DNA from: Cumulibacter sp047975195
Lineage (GTDB): Bacteria > Actinomycetota > Actinomycetes > Mycobacteriales > Antricoccaceae
Length of the DNA: 64,000 nucleotides
Direction: 5' to 3'
Assembly: GCA_047975195.1 (NCBI GenBank)
Contig: JBKEDB010000025.1
Coordinates: forward strand, 84,297-148,296
The notes below the pieces were generated by a model that saw only the letters and a list, made by a program, of their open reading frames with translations, did no database searches and was not told the DNA's origin. The first letter of the stretch is position 1. The number at the start of each line of letters is the position of its first letter. This document shows, one piece after another, positions 31,428 through 40,919 of the stretch. Both the position numbers and the translations under genes were made by a program.

Positions 31428-33217
31428 ATGAGTGTGGCGAGCGACGCCGGCAGGTCGGGAATCGGTGGCGATTGCGCTCTCGATCCGCTGCGATTCGTTC
31501 CTGCGGATGCCCGAGCGGCGGCGTCCGAGGGTGTTGCTGGCCCGCTAGCGGTCGCCTCGGCCTTCTCGGTGGAGATCGCTGACGCGCTGAGGCAGCTTCA
31601 GGTAGGTCTGGACGCATTGCTGGTAATCGGCGAACGTGGCGACTTTCAGGCTCTGGATGTCGAGTGTTTGTTGAAGCTTGCCGGCGAATTTGAGGCGCAT
31701 CGCGCTCGTTGCGTTTTGTTCGACAACCGGGTTATCGAGGCGGCGCGTGAGGATCCGTCGTTCGCGGTCGTCACTGGCGAGAAGCGGGTCGCTCGTGGTC
31801 TTGCGCGCGCCCTGCGGATCGGGGTGGGCGAGGCGAATGCGAGGGAGCGTCGCGCGCAACAGTTATTGCCGCGCGATGGCTTCAGTCAGGGGGAGCTGCC
31901 GCCGGAATTGCCACGGTTGGCCGACGCGATTCGAGATGGTGGAGTCCCCGTTGGGCAGGTTGATGAGATCGGCGCCGCAATGCGTCGTATCGGTAGCAAC
32001 ACCGACGTCGACGCGTCGCTGTGAGAACAGGCCGAGGAGACGCTCGTGTCGTACGTCGGCGCGCTTGCTCCAGCCGATTTGAAGTCGGTGGGCGAGAAGC
32101 TTGATGAGGTGCTGCTACCCGACGGGCGTAGTCCAGACACCAGGGTGACCGATGCTCGTCGCGGCTTGCAGGTCGGGCGGCAGCGGTACGACGGCACCTA
32201 TGCGATCAGCGGCTATCTGAATCCGGTGGTAAAGGCCCAACTAGATGCGGTGCTCTCATCGCCGAGCGCGCCCCGATCGGCCAGCGATGGCATGCGTGAC
32301 GACCGCACGGCAGATCAGCGTCGTCACGACGCCCTCGGTGACGTGCTGCGGCGGGTGCTGGACCTCAACGGTGTACCTGCCAGCGGCGGAACACCCGCCA
32401 CCGTGCACATCACGGTGGATATGGACGCGATTCGCGCTGCGCTCGGCGTTGCTGGCGAGCAGGCTGAGGCGCGCGGCGAGTATGCGCCGGCCGACGCAGG
32501 TCGTTGTGGTGGTGACGGCGATCGCCGACGCGCCGGGCGGCGTTACGTCGGACGAGTCGCCGGCGGCGACCGGATCACCCTCGAGGACCTCACGCGTCTG
32601 GCGGGGGAGGCATTGCTGATCCCGGTATGGGCCAGCAACACCGGTGGCGTCGTTGCCTACGGTCGAGAACGTCGCATTGCGACGAAGAATCAGACGAACG
32701 CCTTGATCGCCGTGATGGTGGGTGCTCCTACCCGGGTTGCGATGTGCCGCCGGATTGGACGCAACGACACCACGTCACTGAATGGTGGCGCGGCGGGCGG
32801 ACCGACCTCGACAATCTGACCCTCGTCTGCGGGCATCATCATCGCGAGTTCGAGACCAATGGTTGGGCGGTGCGGATGATCCGCGGATTGCCGTGGTGGA
32901 TTCCGCCGCCGTGGGTTGATCCGGAGCAAAAGCCGATCATCAACGCCCGAATTCAAGTACCGAGTACCGAGGAGATCGAGGATTCGGCGCGCCTTATCCG
33001 CGCGGCATCCGCCGAGTTGGCGGACGCCGACGACGACGGTGATGGGTTGGATCCGCCTGAGGAGTTGATCGGGCTGCTGGCTGCGCATGTCGCAGACCCG
33101 CTCCGCCGTGACCAGTTCCACCAGGAACTTGCCGATCTCCTCGATACCTACGCAGCAAGCCGCGAACTTAGCAGCAGTGTGCGGGTTGCTGGGGCCGGCG
33201 CGGGGAGTGTGGCGTGA
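31428..33217 (+). pseudogene. DUF222/HNH endonuclease-like protein (13E12 family), broken by a stop and a frameshift
   Basis: The gene starts at ATG 31428 with GGAGG upstream. An N-terminal DUF222 region runs to TGA at 32022-32024 (after NTDVDASL), then resumes in the same frame as EQAEETLVSYVGALAPADLK. A second lesion lies near 32711: relatives read NALIARDGGCSYPGC, but a base is missing, and GGCSYPGCDVPPDW continues in the +2 frame. The HNH domain then follows: QRHHVTEWWRGGRTDLDNLT, LVCGHHHREFE and the tail PWWIPPPWVDPEQKPI. Repaired, it would have close to 600 codons. Both lesions lie upstream of the HNH domain, so it is not expected to be functional. Confidence 0.85.
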
Positions 33218-33261
33218 CTCGGACCCGCGAGCGCGCGTCGTCCGTAATTACGGCCTGTGAA

Positions 33262-33879
33262 CTACCGCTTGCGCCGGACCGTGGGGGAGGTATCGAGGTG
33301 CGCCAACCCGTTCCAGGCGAGGTTCACCAGGTGTGCAGCGACGATTTCTTTCTTGGGCTTGCGCTCCTCGAGCCACCACTGCCCGGTGGCGGCCACCATT
33401 CCCACCAGGGCCTGCGAATACAGCCCGGCCAGTTTGGTTTCGTAACCTCGGGCCTTGAAGGCGCGATCCAGAATGTGCTCGACGCGGCTGGCGACGTCGT
33501 TGATCAGGCTGGAGAACGTGCCGCTGCGACCCGTTGGCGGGGTGTCGCGGGTGAGCACTTTGAACCCGTCTGTCTCGTTCTCGATGTAGTCCAGCAGCAC
33601 GAATGCGGCGCGCTCAAGCAAATAACGGGGATGTCCGTCGGCAAGCGCGCTTTCGAATCTGCTCATCAGCAGACTCATTTCGCGGTCGACGACGACCGCG
33701 TACAGCCCTTCCTTACCACCGAAATGCTCATATACAACGGGTTTGCTCACGTGCGCCCGCGAGGCGATCTCCTCAACGGAGGTCCCGTCGAATCCGCGTT
33801 CGGCAAATACCTTCCGTGCGATGTCGACAAGTTGAGTGCGACGCTGCGCACCCGTCATTCGCGTGGTACCGGAGGCCAT
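33262..33879 (-). CDS. TetR-family transcriptional regulator
   Basis: The 205-residue protein has a clear TetR N-terminal domain (QLVDIARKVFAERGFDGTSV, EEIASRAHVSKPVVYEHFGG, KEGLYAVVVDRE) and a helical C-terminal ligand domain with VEHILDRAFKARGYE and GMVAATGQWWLEERKP. In M. tuberculosis a TetR gene (Rv1019) lies at the corresponding place near glmU and mfd, and this may be its counterpart. The ligand is unknown. An alternative start at Met 8 (MTGAQRR) is possible. The upstream gene on the same strand is a desaturase, but it reads toward this gene with a gap of 39 bases, so the two could be co-transcribed. Confidence 0.92.
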   Translation of the reverse strand: MASGTTRMTGAQRRTQLVDIARKVFAERGFDGTSVEEIASRAHVSKPVVYEHFGGKEGLYAVVVDREMSLLMSRFESALADGHPRYLLERAAFVLLDYIENETDGFKVLTRDTPPTGRSGTFSSLINDVASRVEHILDRAFKARGYETKLAGLYSQALVGMVAATGQWWLEERKPKKEIVAAHLVNLAWNGLAHLDTSPTVRRKR

Positions 33880-33918
33880 AGATGTCCGAACTTTCGAGAG
33901 GTAGGGAGCAGCCCCAGC

Positions 33919-34908
33919 CTAGGCGCTCGCGAGTTTTGCCTCGATCCGCTCGGGGGAGGGCCACTTGACGTTATACGCCCACCCGAACTTCTCGAAAATC
34001 CAAATGACGCGGGCCGAGATGTCGATTTGACCTTTCATCACGCCATGACGGGCCGCAGTCGGGTCGGCGTGATGAAGGTTGTGCCACGACTCACCCATCG
34101 ACAAGATCGCCAGCGGCCAGTAGTTAGAGGACATGTCGCGCGAGGAGAACGGCCGCTCACCGACCGCGTGGCAGATCGAGTTGATGCTCCAGGTCACGTG
34201 GTGCAACAGCCCCACGCGCACCAGTCCTGCCCAGAAGAACGCGGTGAGAGCCCCGTGCCAACTCTGCGAGATGAGGCCGCCCAGCAGCGCCGGCAGTCCA
34301 AGGCTGATCACGGCCCACAAACCAAACGTATTGCTGATGAACCGGAGGTGCTTGTCCTTGAGAAGGTCCGGCGTAAAGCGCTCCCGATTCGTCTTCTCCG
34401 GGTCGAACAGCCAACCCATGTGCGCCCACCACAGTCCTTTTACCAACGCGCCAGCGCTCGTGCCGAATCGCCACGGCGAATGCGGATCGCCGTCCCGGTC
34501 GCTGTACGCGTGGTGCCGACGGTGATCGGCGACCCACTGGATTACCGATCCTTGGATCGCGGTCGAACCGGCGATGGCCATCGCGATCCGAAGTGGTTGC
34601 TTGGCTTTGAAGGACCCGTGGGTGAAGTGGCGGTGATAGCCGACCGTGATGCCGAGTACGCCGACGACATAGAAGACCGCAGTGAGAATCACATCGGTCC
34701 AGCTCAGCCAGCCACCGGCCGCGGCCAGCGGCACTGCGGCGAACAAGGCCAGCAGTGGAGCGATCACGAATATGTACAGCAGCACCTGTTCGCCCACGCC
34801 TTTGCGGCGGCCGATGACGGGCCTTGTCCCGCTGGCGCTAGTGGATGCGCCCGAAATCAGCGCAGATTCGGACTTACGCGGCTTGACGGGGGCCGTGGAA
34901 CTCGTCAT
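33919..34908 (-). CDS. Acyl-CoA/fatty-acid desaturase (delta-9 type)
   Basis: The 329-residue integral membrane di-iron enzyme introduces a double bond into a fatty acyl chain. The three histidine boxes are complete: HRHFTH in GITVGYHRHFTHGSF, HRRHH in VADHRRHHAYSDRDGDPHSP, and HNLHH in MGESWHNLHHADP. Four hydrophobic helices flank them (LLYIFVIAPLLALFAAVPLA and others). ATG 34908 has GAGG five bases upstream and is preferred to the ATG at 34926. DesA3-like enzymes of mycobacteria need an oxidoreductase partner, which is not adjacent here. The TetR gene downstream may regulate it. Confidence 0.93.
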   Translation of the reverse strand: MTSSTAPVKPRKSESALISGASTSASGTRPVIGRRKGVGEQVLLYIFVIAPLLALFAAVPLAAAGGWLSWTDVILTAVFYVVGVLGITVGYHRHFTHGSFKAKQPLRIAMAIAGSTAIQGSVIQWVADHRRHHAYSDRDGDPHSPWRFGTSAGALVKGLWWAHMGWLFDPEKTNRERFTPDLLKDKHLRFISNTFGLWAVISLGLPALLGGLISQSWHGALTAFFWAGLVRVGLLHHVTWSINSICHAVGERPFSSRDMSSNYWPLAILSMGESWHNLHHADPTAARHGVMKGQIDISARVIWIFEKFGWAYNVKWPSPERIEAKLASA

Positions 34909-35053
34909 GGATACCTCGCGGGTCAAGGAGCGGGGACGTGGGGCGGAACCCTTCGAAAGCGTAGGTTACGAGACCGTAGGTTCGCCACGGGAACCTATTG
35001 CGGAATTTGTGGGTTTCATCCCTGTAGGGTGGACAGTCGCACCACCGTGCAAG

Positions 35054-35126
35054 TGGGGGGTGGGGTAATCGGCAGCCCGCGGGCCTTTGGAGCCTTGCAG
35101 TCTCGGTTCGAGTCCGAGTCCCCCAG
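35054..35126 (+). tRNA. tRNA-Gln(UUG)
   Basis: The 73-base cloverleaf reads acceptor TGGGGGG with TCCCCCA (one G-T pair at the base), D stem GGGT/GCCC around AATCGGCA, anticodon loop CTTTGGA with anticodon TTG, T arm CTCGG TTCGAGT CCGAG, and discriminator G at 35126. The anticodon stem CGGGC/GCCTT has a C-T mismatch at 27-43 and a G-T pair. CCA is not encoded. It lies directly upstream of glmU, with the same orientation. Confidence 0.88.
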
Positions 35127-35160
35127 CGCAGTCGCCGAGCAATCGACAAGGAGCCGCTCG

Positions 35161-36609
35161 ATGAGTAGTGCACCCACGGCCGTGATTGTCCTGGCAGCCG
35201 GTCAGGGCACCAGGATGAAATCCTCGAAACCGAAGGTGCTGCACGCGATCGGCGGACGGAGCCTGTTGGGTCATGTGCTGGCTGCTGCCGCGCCGCTCAG
35301 GGCACAGCAGACCGTGGTCGTCGTCGGCGCCGGACGCGACCTGGTTCGCAGCCACCTCGAGGAAATTCAGCCAGCCGCGCAAGCTTGTGTCCAGGAAGAA
35401 CAACTCGGGTCCGGACATGCGACGCGTATGGGGCTTGAGGCGCTCACCGACGTTCGCGGCACGGTGCTCGTGCTCAACGGCGACGCGCCGCTGTTGACCG
35501 CAGCCACACTCGATGCGTTCGCGGCACACCACGCCGCGGCTGGCAATGCGATGACGATTCTCTCCTCGCGGGTGCCCGAACCCCGCGGGCTTGGGCGGAT
35601 TCTGCGATCCGGCCCCGCGGTCACCGCAATCGTGGAGGAGAAGGACGCCGACGAGCAACAGCGACACATCACCGAGGTCAACGCTGGCGTTTACGCATTC
35701 GATGCGGCCCGACTGAGCGCTGTTATCTCGCGTTTGTCGCGGGACAATGCGCAGGGGGAGGAGTACCTCACCGAAGCCGTCAGTTTGTTGCGGGCCGACG
35801 GTGCCCAGGTCGGGGCGTACCTCACCGAGTCGTACGAAGAGACGCTCGGTTGCAATGACCGCATCGAACTTGCCGCGCGTGGGCGCCAACTCAACGACCG
35901 CATCTGCGCCCACTGGATGCGTGAGGGTGTGACGATCGTGGACCCGCAGAGCACCTGGATCGACGCGGACGTCGAACTTGAGCAAGACGTCACGATTCTC
36001 CCTGGCACGCACCTGGCCGGTGCGACAAAGGTTCAGCATGGCGCCACCATCGGCCCTGATGCCACACTCAAAGACTGCGAGATCGGCCCGGACGCGACCG
36101 TCGTGCGGACCCACGGGGAACTCGCCGTGATCGGCGCGAACGCGAACGTCGGTCCCTTTGCGTACTTACGGCCAAACACCACGCTCGGCGAGCGCGGCAA
36201 GATCGGCACGTTCGTAGAAACAAAGAACGCGCAGATTGGCGCCGAATCGAAAGTGCCCCACCTGACGTACGTCGGTGACGCGGTGATCGGTGTCGACACC
36301 AACATTGGCGCTTCCAGTGTGTTCGTGAACTACGACGGCGTCGCGAAATCGCAGACCACGATCGGTGATCATTGCCGGTTGGGCTCGGACAATATGTATG
36401 TCGCGCCGGTCAATGTCGGCGACGGTGCGTACAGCGGCGCAGGCACGGTGATTCGCAAGGAAGTACCGCCCGGAGCGTTGGCGGTATCTGGGGGGCCTCA
36501 ACGTAACCTGCTCGGCTGGGTGGTGAACAATCGTGCGGGGACACCGGCGGCCGAGGCGGCCATCGCGGCGGGTGCCCCGGACAGCGACGCACAGCAGAAA
36601 GACTCTTGA
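35161..36609 (+). CDS. glmU: Bifunctional GlcN-1-P acetyltransferase / UDP-GlcNAc pyrophosphorylase
   Basis: GlmU makes UDP-GlcNAc, the precursor of peptidoglycan and of mycothiol. From ATG 35161 (AAGGAG eight bases upstream) it has 482 residues. The N-terminal uridylyltransferase domain opens with VLAAGQGTRMKSSKPKVL and contains EEQLGSGHATRMG and LNGDAPLL. The C-terminal left-handed beta-helix shows hexapeptide repeats from about residue 255 and the acetyltransferase residues in VPHLTYVGDAVIG, SVFVNYDG and DNMYVAPVNVGDG. The frame is open far upstream to 33214, across the tRNA and the desaturase, but that part is a shadow. Its TGA overlaps the prs ATG. Confidence 0.97.
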   Translation: MSSAPTAVIVLAAGQGTRMKSSKPKVLHAIGGRSLLGHVLAAAAPLRAQQTVVVVGAGRDLVRSHLEEIQPAAQACVQEEQLGSGHATRMGLEALTDVRGTVLVLNGDAPLLTAATLDAFAAHHAAAGNAMTILSSRVPEPRGLGRILRSGPAVTAIVEEKDADEQQRHITEVNAGVYAFDAARLSAVISRLSRDNAQGEEYLTEAVSLLRADGAQVGAYLTESYEETLGCNDRIELAARGRQLNDRICAHWMREGVTIVDPQSTWIDADVELEQDVTILPGTHLAGATKVQHGATIGPDATLKDCEIGPDATVVRTHGELAVIGANANVGPFAYLRPNTTLGERGKIGTFVETKNAQIGAESKVPHLTYVGDAVIGVDTNIGASSVFVNYDGVAKSQTTIGDHCRLGSDNMYVAPVNVGDGAYSGAGTVIRKEVPPGALAVSGGPQRNLLGWVVNNRAGTPAAEAAIAAGAPDSDAQQKDS

Positions 36610-37589
36610 TGAGCAGTATTGAGAAACCGAGCCAGAAGAGCCTGATGCTCTTTTCCGGTCGCGCGTACCCCGCGCTCGCCGACGAGATCGCGGCACATCT
36701 CGGAGTGACGGTGACCGGAACGTCGTCGTACTCGTTTGCGAACGGCGAGTTATATGCGCGTTCGGAGGAGTCGGCTCGCGGCGCGGACGTGTTCGTCATC
36801 CAGTCGCACACGACCCCGATCAATGACTGGCTCATGGAGCAGCTCATCCTGGTAGACGCGCTCAAGCGCGCTTCCGCCAAGCGCATCACCGTCGTTTCGC
36901 CGTTCTTCCCGTATGCCCGTCAGGACAAGAAAAGCCGTGGCCGCGAGCCGATTACCGCGCGGCTCGTCGCCGATATGTACACCGCGGCCGGCGCTGATCG
37001 GATCATTTCGGTCGATCTGCACACGGCGCAGATCCAGGGATTCTTCAACGGGCCGGTGGATCACCTGTTCGCTACGCCGATCCTGACCGAATACATCCGC
37101 GACAAGTACGCCGGCGAGCCGATCACCGTCGTCTCGCCGGATTCCGGCCGGGTGCGGCTGTCGGAGCGCTGGTCGGAATACCTGGGCGGGACCCCGCTGG
37201 CATTCATCCACAAGACGCGCGATGTCACCCAGCCCAACCAGACGGTCGCAAACCGTGTCGTGGGCGATGTCGCGGGTCGGTTGTGCGTGCTGATCGACGA
37301 CATGATCGACACCGGCGGCACGATCTGTAAGGCCGCAGACGCTTTGATGAGCGAAGGCGCCAAGGACGTCATCATCGCCACGACGCACGGCATCCTGTCT
37401 GATCCCGCCGCGCAGCGGCTCGCGGACGCCCCCGTCAGCGAAGTCATCCTCACCAACACTCTCCCCATTCCTGCTGAGAAGATGCTGGACAAGATGACAG
37501 TGCTGTCAATTGCGCCGCTGGTTGCGCGCGCGATCAAGGAGATCTTCGAAGATGGATCGGTGACCAGTCTGTTCGACGGCGACGCGTAA
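36609..37589 (+). CDS. prs: Ribose-phosphate pyrophosphokinase (PRPP synthase)
   Basis: Prs makes PRPP for nucleotide, His and Trp synthesis and for the arabinan donor of the actinobacterial cell wall. The 326-residue class I enzyme shows LFSGRAYPALADEIA, the catalytic flexible loop in FFPYARQDKKSRGREPIT, the PRPP signature DLHTAQIQGFF, and the PRPP-binding loop VLIDDMIDTGGTI. Translation is coupled to glmU by a one-base stop/start overlap (TGATG). The glmU-prs pair is the mycobacterial arrangement. Confidence 0.96.
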   Translation: MSSIEKPSQKSLMLFSGRAYPALADEIAAHLGVTVTGTSSYSFANGELYARSEESARGADVFVIQSHTTPINDWLMEQLILVDALKRASAKRITVVSPFFPYARQDKKSRGREPITARLVADMYTAAGADRIISVDLHTAQIQGFFNGPVDHLFATPILTEYIRDKYAGEPITVVSPDSGRVRLSERWSEYLGGTPLAFIHKTRDVTQPNQTVANRVVGDVAGRLCVLIDDMIDTGGTICKAADALMSEGAKDVIIATTHGILSDPAAQRLADAPVSEVILTNTLPIPAEKMLDKMTVLSIAPLVARAIKEIFEDGSVTSLFDGDA

Positions 37590-37701
37590 CTCCCGCAGAC
37601 GGTCGCATAGTGCCCGCCGAAACTCGTAAGAGCCAAAAGTCGTTCGATCCGGTAACGTTCGCAGTTGACGCGCGTATCAACTAGACCGGGAGCGGACATA
37701 C

Positions 37702-38676
37702 GTGATCAAGACAAAGTTCACTGAGGTATTCGGTGTCGAGGCACCGATCGTGCAGGGCGGTATGCAGTGGGTCGGCGTGGCCGAACTCGTCGCAGGTGTC
37801 GCAAACGCGGGTGGCCTCGGGCTCATCACCGCATTGACGCAGCCAACGCCAGAGGCACTGGAAAAGGAAATTCTGCGCACGCGTGAGCTCACTGACAAGC
37901 CGTTTGGTGTCAACCTGACCATCCTGCCGGCGATCAACCCGCCGCCGTACGCTGAGTACCGCGACGCGATCATCAGTTCGGGCATCAAGATCGTCGAGAC
38001 CGCGGGGTTCAACCCCGTCGATCACCTGCCCGACTTCAAGGCCAACGATGTCAAGGTGCTGCACAAGTGCACCGCCGTTCGTCACGCAGTTAAGGCGCAG
38101 AGCATCGGCGTCGATGGCATCTCGATCGACGGCTTTGAGTGTGCTGGCCACCCGGGTGAGGACGACATCCCCGGCCTCGTGCTGATTCCTGCAGCGGCCG
38201 ACAAGATCGACATCCCGATGATTGCCTCCGGCGGCTTCGGCGATGCCCGTGGTCTCGTTGCGGCCCTCGCGCTTGGCGCCGACGGCATCAACATGGGAAC
38301 CCGCTTCATGGCGACCGCTGAGGCGCAGATCCACCAGAACGTCAAGCAGGCCCTGGTGGACGGCGATGAGCGCTCGACGAACCTGATGTTCCGCGAGCTA
38401 CGCAACACCGCGCGTGTGGCTAAGAACTCGATCTCGGACGAGGTTGTCGGCATCCTGCGCGGCGGCGGTCAGTTCGAGGACGTCAAGGAACTCGTTGCCG
38501 GCGTCCGCGGCCGCAAGGTCTACGAGAACGGCGACCTGGACGCGGGCATTTGGTCTGCCGGCATCGTGCAGGGAATTATCAACGACATCCCGACCTGCGC
38601 CGAACTCATCTCGCGCATAGTCAACGAAGCCGAAGACATCATCAGCAACAAACTCGCGGCGTACGTCGCGAAGTAG
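37702..38676 (+). CDS. Nitronate monooxygenase / 2-nitropropane dioxygenase family protein
   Basis: The 324-residue FMN-dependent TIM-barrel protein begins with the family's PIVQGGMQWVG. It also shows NAGGLGLITA, CTAVRHAVKAQSIGVDGISI, a conserved SIDGFECAGHPGEDD and the phosphate-binding ASGGFGDARGLVAALALG and GADGINMGTRFMAT. The H in AGHPG corresponds to the catalytic His region of class I nitronate monooxygenases. Whether alkyl nitronates are the real substrate is open, since many members have other roles. The GTG start has GGAG about ten bases upstream. It stands alone. Confidence 0.88.
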   Translation: MIKTKFTEVFGVEAPIVQGGMQWVGVAELVAGVANAGGLGLITALTQPTPEALEKEILRTRELTDKPFGVNLTILPAINPPPYAEYRDAIISSGIKIVETAGFNPVDHLPDFKANDVKVLHKCTAVRHAVKAQSIGVDGISIDGFECAGHPGEDDIPGLVLIPAAADKIDIPMIASGGFGDARGLVAALALGADGINMGTRFMATAEAQIHQNVKQALVDGDERSTNLMFRELRNTARVAKNSISDEVVGILRGGGQFEDVKELVAGVRGRKVYENGDLDAGIWSAGIVQGIINDIPTCAELISRIVNEAEDIISNKLAAYVAK

Positions 38677-38823
38677 CGATCCAGCCCACCAGGTAGGTCG
38701 CGAGTTCGTAACTACCGCTCGCCGCACGGCACCGGACGCTGCTCGGGTACGTCGACCCTCGTAGTCTTCAGTGCGAAACGGGGCGCTTCGCGTCCCGAGC
38801 ACGTCCGCCGGCAGGGAGTAGCA

Positions 38824-40686
38824 GTGACCGAACCGCGTGATCCGAACCAGTGGCCGCACCAGGAGCCTGGACCGAACACGCAGGGTGAGCAGCCGTCGGA
38901 GACGGGCTCGATGCCGACGGTGTCGTACAACGCCGCGGCCTTCGACGATGAACAGCCGCCCCCCAATCCGGCAGCGCACTCCGGCCCACCGACCTCAGCG
39001 CCGACGACGCCGTATTCCGGAACGGATGCGCAGGCGGTGTCGCCGCCGCAGCCGGAAGTTCCTCAGCACCCGGTGTCCGGCCCGGAGCCGACGCCGGATC
39101 ACCCGACTACGCCGCCGCAGCCCCCATCGGGATCGTTTGGTGTTCCGCGTCCGCAAACTGGATCCTTCGGCGCACCGGCAGTTGGCGCGTTCAGCCAACA
39201 GCAAGTTGTGCCCGGTGACTACGGCCACTCCTCCGGCGGCCCGACGACAGCGATCACGCCGCCGGGGTTCACCGGCGTTCATCCCACGGCGACCACGGGG
39301 GCCTACGCGCCACCTAGCGCCGCATCGAGCCCGAGAAGTCGCAAGAAGCCCCTGCTCATCGGCCTGGGCGCCCTCGTGCTCGTGGGTGCGCTCGTGGCCG
39401 GGTACTTCGTCTTCTTCACCTTTGGTGGCATCCAAAACTCGCGCGGCGACATCAAGAACGCCAAAGGGTTCGCCGACTCCGCATCGATTACCTGGCAAGC
39501 ATCCTTGCCGGACGACGGGATCACCGTCGCCAAGGATGCTGGTTGTTTCTACATCCTCAACGACGGTGCAGAGATCACCAACCAACTCGCCTGCGGACCC
39601 GCCCTGCGCGCTGGCGCCCAGAAGGGGCACGTGTGGGACATCTACCACTTCGACGTCTCTGGTAGCGGCGACAACCAACGGGCTACCGCTCTGAGCGAGA
39701 CGCCGAAGCTTGGCCAACCCGCGCCCGAGAAGGGGTCGATCGTCGACGTATCAGGGGACGAGGCGGCCGACGGTGCGGATCTTGAGTCGCCCCCGATGCC
39801 GAAGGCTGACGAGAACGGCGTCTGGACCGATGAAGAGTTCGTGGTGGACGAGGACAGCAAGGGCAATGAGATCGAACTCGCTGACGCGCCCACACTCGTC
39901 GCTCCTGGGGCGAGCGTCACGATCAACGCCATCGTCGAGTACGGCGTAGCAGACATCGACGGGCAGCCCAGACAAGCCGCCGACGATCAGGAGTTTTACC
40001 TGATCACGATGACCGGCGACGGCGGGCCGATCGACGGCTCGCTGAGCAGCACGATTGACTTCGATCTCGCTGGGGCGCCGGTATCGGGTTCGATCGACCC
40101 CGCGTCGATGGGCGAGGTGCAGATGCTGGTGTCGGTGCCGACATCCGGCGACTCGTATCTGGTGCTCACCTGCGAGGACCACACGCAGTCGCTGAGCCTC
40201 GCCGACGGTACTCGCGTGGCCGATCCCACCACGGACCTTTACTACAGCGGTGATCCTGAGCCGACGACCGACCTCAGCGGTACCGTCGAATTCCCGGAGA
40301 AGGCGATCACCAAGGACGAGGACGTGTCCTTGACGGTGTCGTTGCTGAAAGCGCGACTGAAGCCGTACTCCGAGACCCACGGATGGGCGCCTGACGGGAA
40401 AGTGTGGCTCATCGTCACGATGGGCACCAAGGGCCAGACCATCGAGACCGATACCAAGTTCGACTACTACTCGATCGACTGTTCGTCCTCGGCGCTTGAC
40501 GGCGGTGAAACCCAGTCTTGCGAATCCGATGCCGACGTGTCCCAGCAGGCGGTATGGATCGTGGCCGTCGCCCCCGACACGACGGCTTTCAAAGGAAGCT
40601 TCGCCGCCACGATGACCGCGTGGGGCGAGGACCAGGACGACGAAAGCGTTGACTTCGGCGCGAAGCCGGTCGAGTTCGCGTTCTAA
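38824..40686 (+). CDS. Membrane-anchored extracytoplasmic protein of unknown function
   Basis: The 620-residue protein begins with a Pro/Thr/Ser/Gln-rich cytoplasmic region (1-170), then has a single membrane helix (about 176-197, LLIGLGALVLVGALVAGYFV) and a large acidic exterior part. Near residues 210-290 is a segment with Cys in DAGCFYIL and QLACGPALRAG. The rest is Asp/Glu-rich beta-type sequence with further Cys pairs (LTCEDHTQ, SIDCSS, SCESDADV). I recognise no catalytic motif. The layout resembles actinobacterial envelope sensors or scaffold proteins. GGGAG precedes the GTG. It lies alone between the nitronate monooxygenase gene and rplY. Confidence 0.8.
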   Translation: MTEPRDPNQWPHQEPGPNTQGEQPSETGSMPTVSYNAAAFDDEQPPPNPAAHSGPPTSAPTTPYSGTDAQAVSPPQPEVPQHPVSGPEPTPDHPTTPPQPPSGSFGVPRPQTGSFGAPAVGAFSQQQVVPGDYGHSSGGPTTAITPPGFTGVHPTATTGAYAPPSAASSPRSRKKPLLIGLGALVLVGALVAGYFVFFTFGGIQNSRGDIKNAKGFADSASITWQASLPDDGITVAKDAGCFYILNDGAEITNQLACGPALRAGAQKGHVWDIYHFDVSGSGDNQRATALSETPKLGQPAPEKGSIVDVSGDEAADGADLESPPMPKADENGVWTDEEFVVDEDSKGNEIELADAPTLVAPGASVTINAIVEYGVADIDGQPRQAADDQEFYLITMTGDGGPIDGSLSSTIDFDLAGAPVSGSIDPASMGEVQMLVSVPTSGDSYLVLTCEDHTQSLSLADGTRVADPTTDLYYSGDPEPTTDLSGTVEFPEKAITKDEDVSLTVSLLKARLKPYSETHGWAPDGKVWLIVTMGTKGQTIETDTKFDYYSIDCSSSALDGGETQSCESDADVSQQAVWIVAVAPDTTAFKGSFAATMTAWGEDQDDESVDFGAKPVEFAF

Positions 40687-40919
40687 GCCCTTCGGCAATG
40701 CCGGTGCGAGATGCGTCTCGTACTGACGATGCCGCCTTCGCGTCAGTTACACTCGGCTAGTTGCCCGGCGAGGGCGTGCCCACCTGGTGCGCCGTTATCG
40801 ACGGTCTGGTGCTCGCTATGTGTCCGCATAGTTGGAGCCATGGCCTGAGACTCCCGGGCCACCACCGCACAGGTCCTCCTCGACGGGCCTGAGACAGGTT
40901 TGGAAACTGAGGAGTAATT

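Noticed and set aside
33214..35160. A 650-codon N-terminal extension of glmU
   Set aside because: It crosses the tRNA-Gln, the desaturase and TetR genes on the opposite strand and shows no similarity to GlmU. ATG 35161 with AAGGAG gives the normal protein.
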